From Candidatus Atribacter fermentans (GTDB taxonomy: Bacteria; Atribacterota; Atribacteria; Atribacterales; Atribacteraceae): a stretch of DNA of 6,029 bases. Position 1 is the first letter of the stretch. Every line of letters begins with the position of its first letter. This document shows, piece by piece, positions 5,928 through 6,029 of the stretch. Both the position numbers and the translations under genes were made by a program. The stretch is taken from the NCBI GenBank assembly GCA_012517485.1, contig JAAYUT010000253.1, forward strand, positions 1 through 6,029, given 5' to 3'. The notes beneath the pieces were generated by a model. That model did not search any database and was not told where the DNA came from. It saw nothing but the letters and a program-made list of their open reading frames with translations.

Positions 5928-6029
5928 ATGGCAACTGGTAAAGTGAAATGGTTTAACGCATCAAAAGGTTATGGTTTTATTGAGTCTGATCAGGGTGGGG
6001 ACGTTTTTGTTCATTACTCAGCGATCGAA
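5928..6029 (+). CDS. Cold-shock protein (CspA family), 3' end cut by the window
   Basis: The first 34 codons of a CspA/CspB-type cold-shock-domain protein, usually about 66-70 residues in full. These proteins bind single-stranded RNA and DNA and act as RNA chaperones in the cytoplasm. The N-terminus MATGKVKWFNASKGYGFIES is typical. RNP1 is K-G-Y-G-F-I (13-18) and RNP2 is V-F-V-H-Y-S (26-31), including the conserved Trp8 and aromatic residues that stack on bases. A GGAGG (5912-5916) lies 11 bases before the ATG. It has its own strong promoter and a short leader. The reading frame is open to the last base, so the truncation is a window edge, not a broken gene. Which paralogue it is, and whether it is cold-inducible or constitutive, cannot be told. 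Confidence 0.95.
   Translation, partial: MATGKVKWFNASKGYGFIESDQGGDVFVHYSAIE

Overview
This is an AT-rich bacterial segment of about 6 kb holding four complete protein genes and the start of a fifth. Strong GGAGG-type Shine-Dalgarno sites and sigma-70/sigma-A-like promoter hexamers precede most genes. The gene content (S9 peptidase, exported thioredoxin-fold protein, FAS1 protein, Tex, cold-shock protein) occurs in many phyla and does not fix the organism. A low-GC lineage such as Firmicutes, Thermotogota or Atribacterota would fit, but that is a guess from composition and ribosome-binding sites only. No phage genes, transposases, CRISPR, tRNA or rRNA are visible.

Layout. Positions 25-54 carry a good promoter that drives a cytosolic S9-family prolyl-oligopeptidase-type peptidase (109-1959). 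It is followed after 45 bases, with no visible terminator, by a secreted TlpA/ResA-like thioredoxin-fold protein (2005-2517); the two probably share a transcript. Positions 2518-2895 have no protein gene. Their left part (2516-2673) holds a compact structured element that reads best as a minus-strand small RNA: an extended -10 promoter, a start predicted at the first base of a long closing stem, three internal hairpins (one with a C-UUCG-G loop), and a T-run right after the stem closes. Next comes a minus-strand gene for a secreted single-domain fasciclin (FAS1) protein (2896-3501). A 135-base divergent intergenic region separates it from the plus-strand tex gene (3637-5769, TTG start), an RNA-binding transcription accessory factor. 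After tex, a near-consensus promoter (5842-5870) and a leader of about 50 bases precede a cold-shock protein gene that runs off the window end (5928-6029).

How the genes relate. The peptidase/thioredoxin pair is the only likely operon. Tex and the cold-shock protein are both nucleic-acid-binding housekeeping factors in the same direction, but the latter has its own promoter. The protein genes are ordinary family members with intact motifs. The least explained and most interesting part is the predicted small RNA between the convergent thioredoxin-fold and fasciclin genes, whose family I do not recognise.
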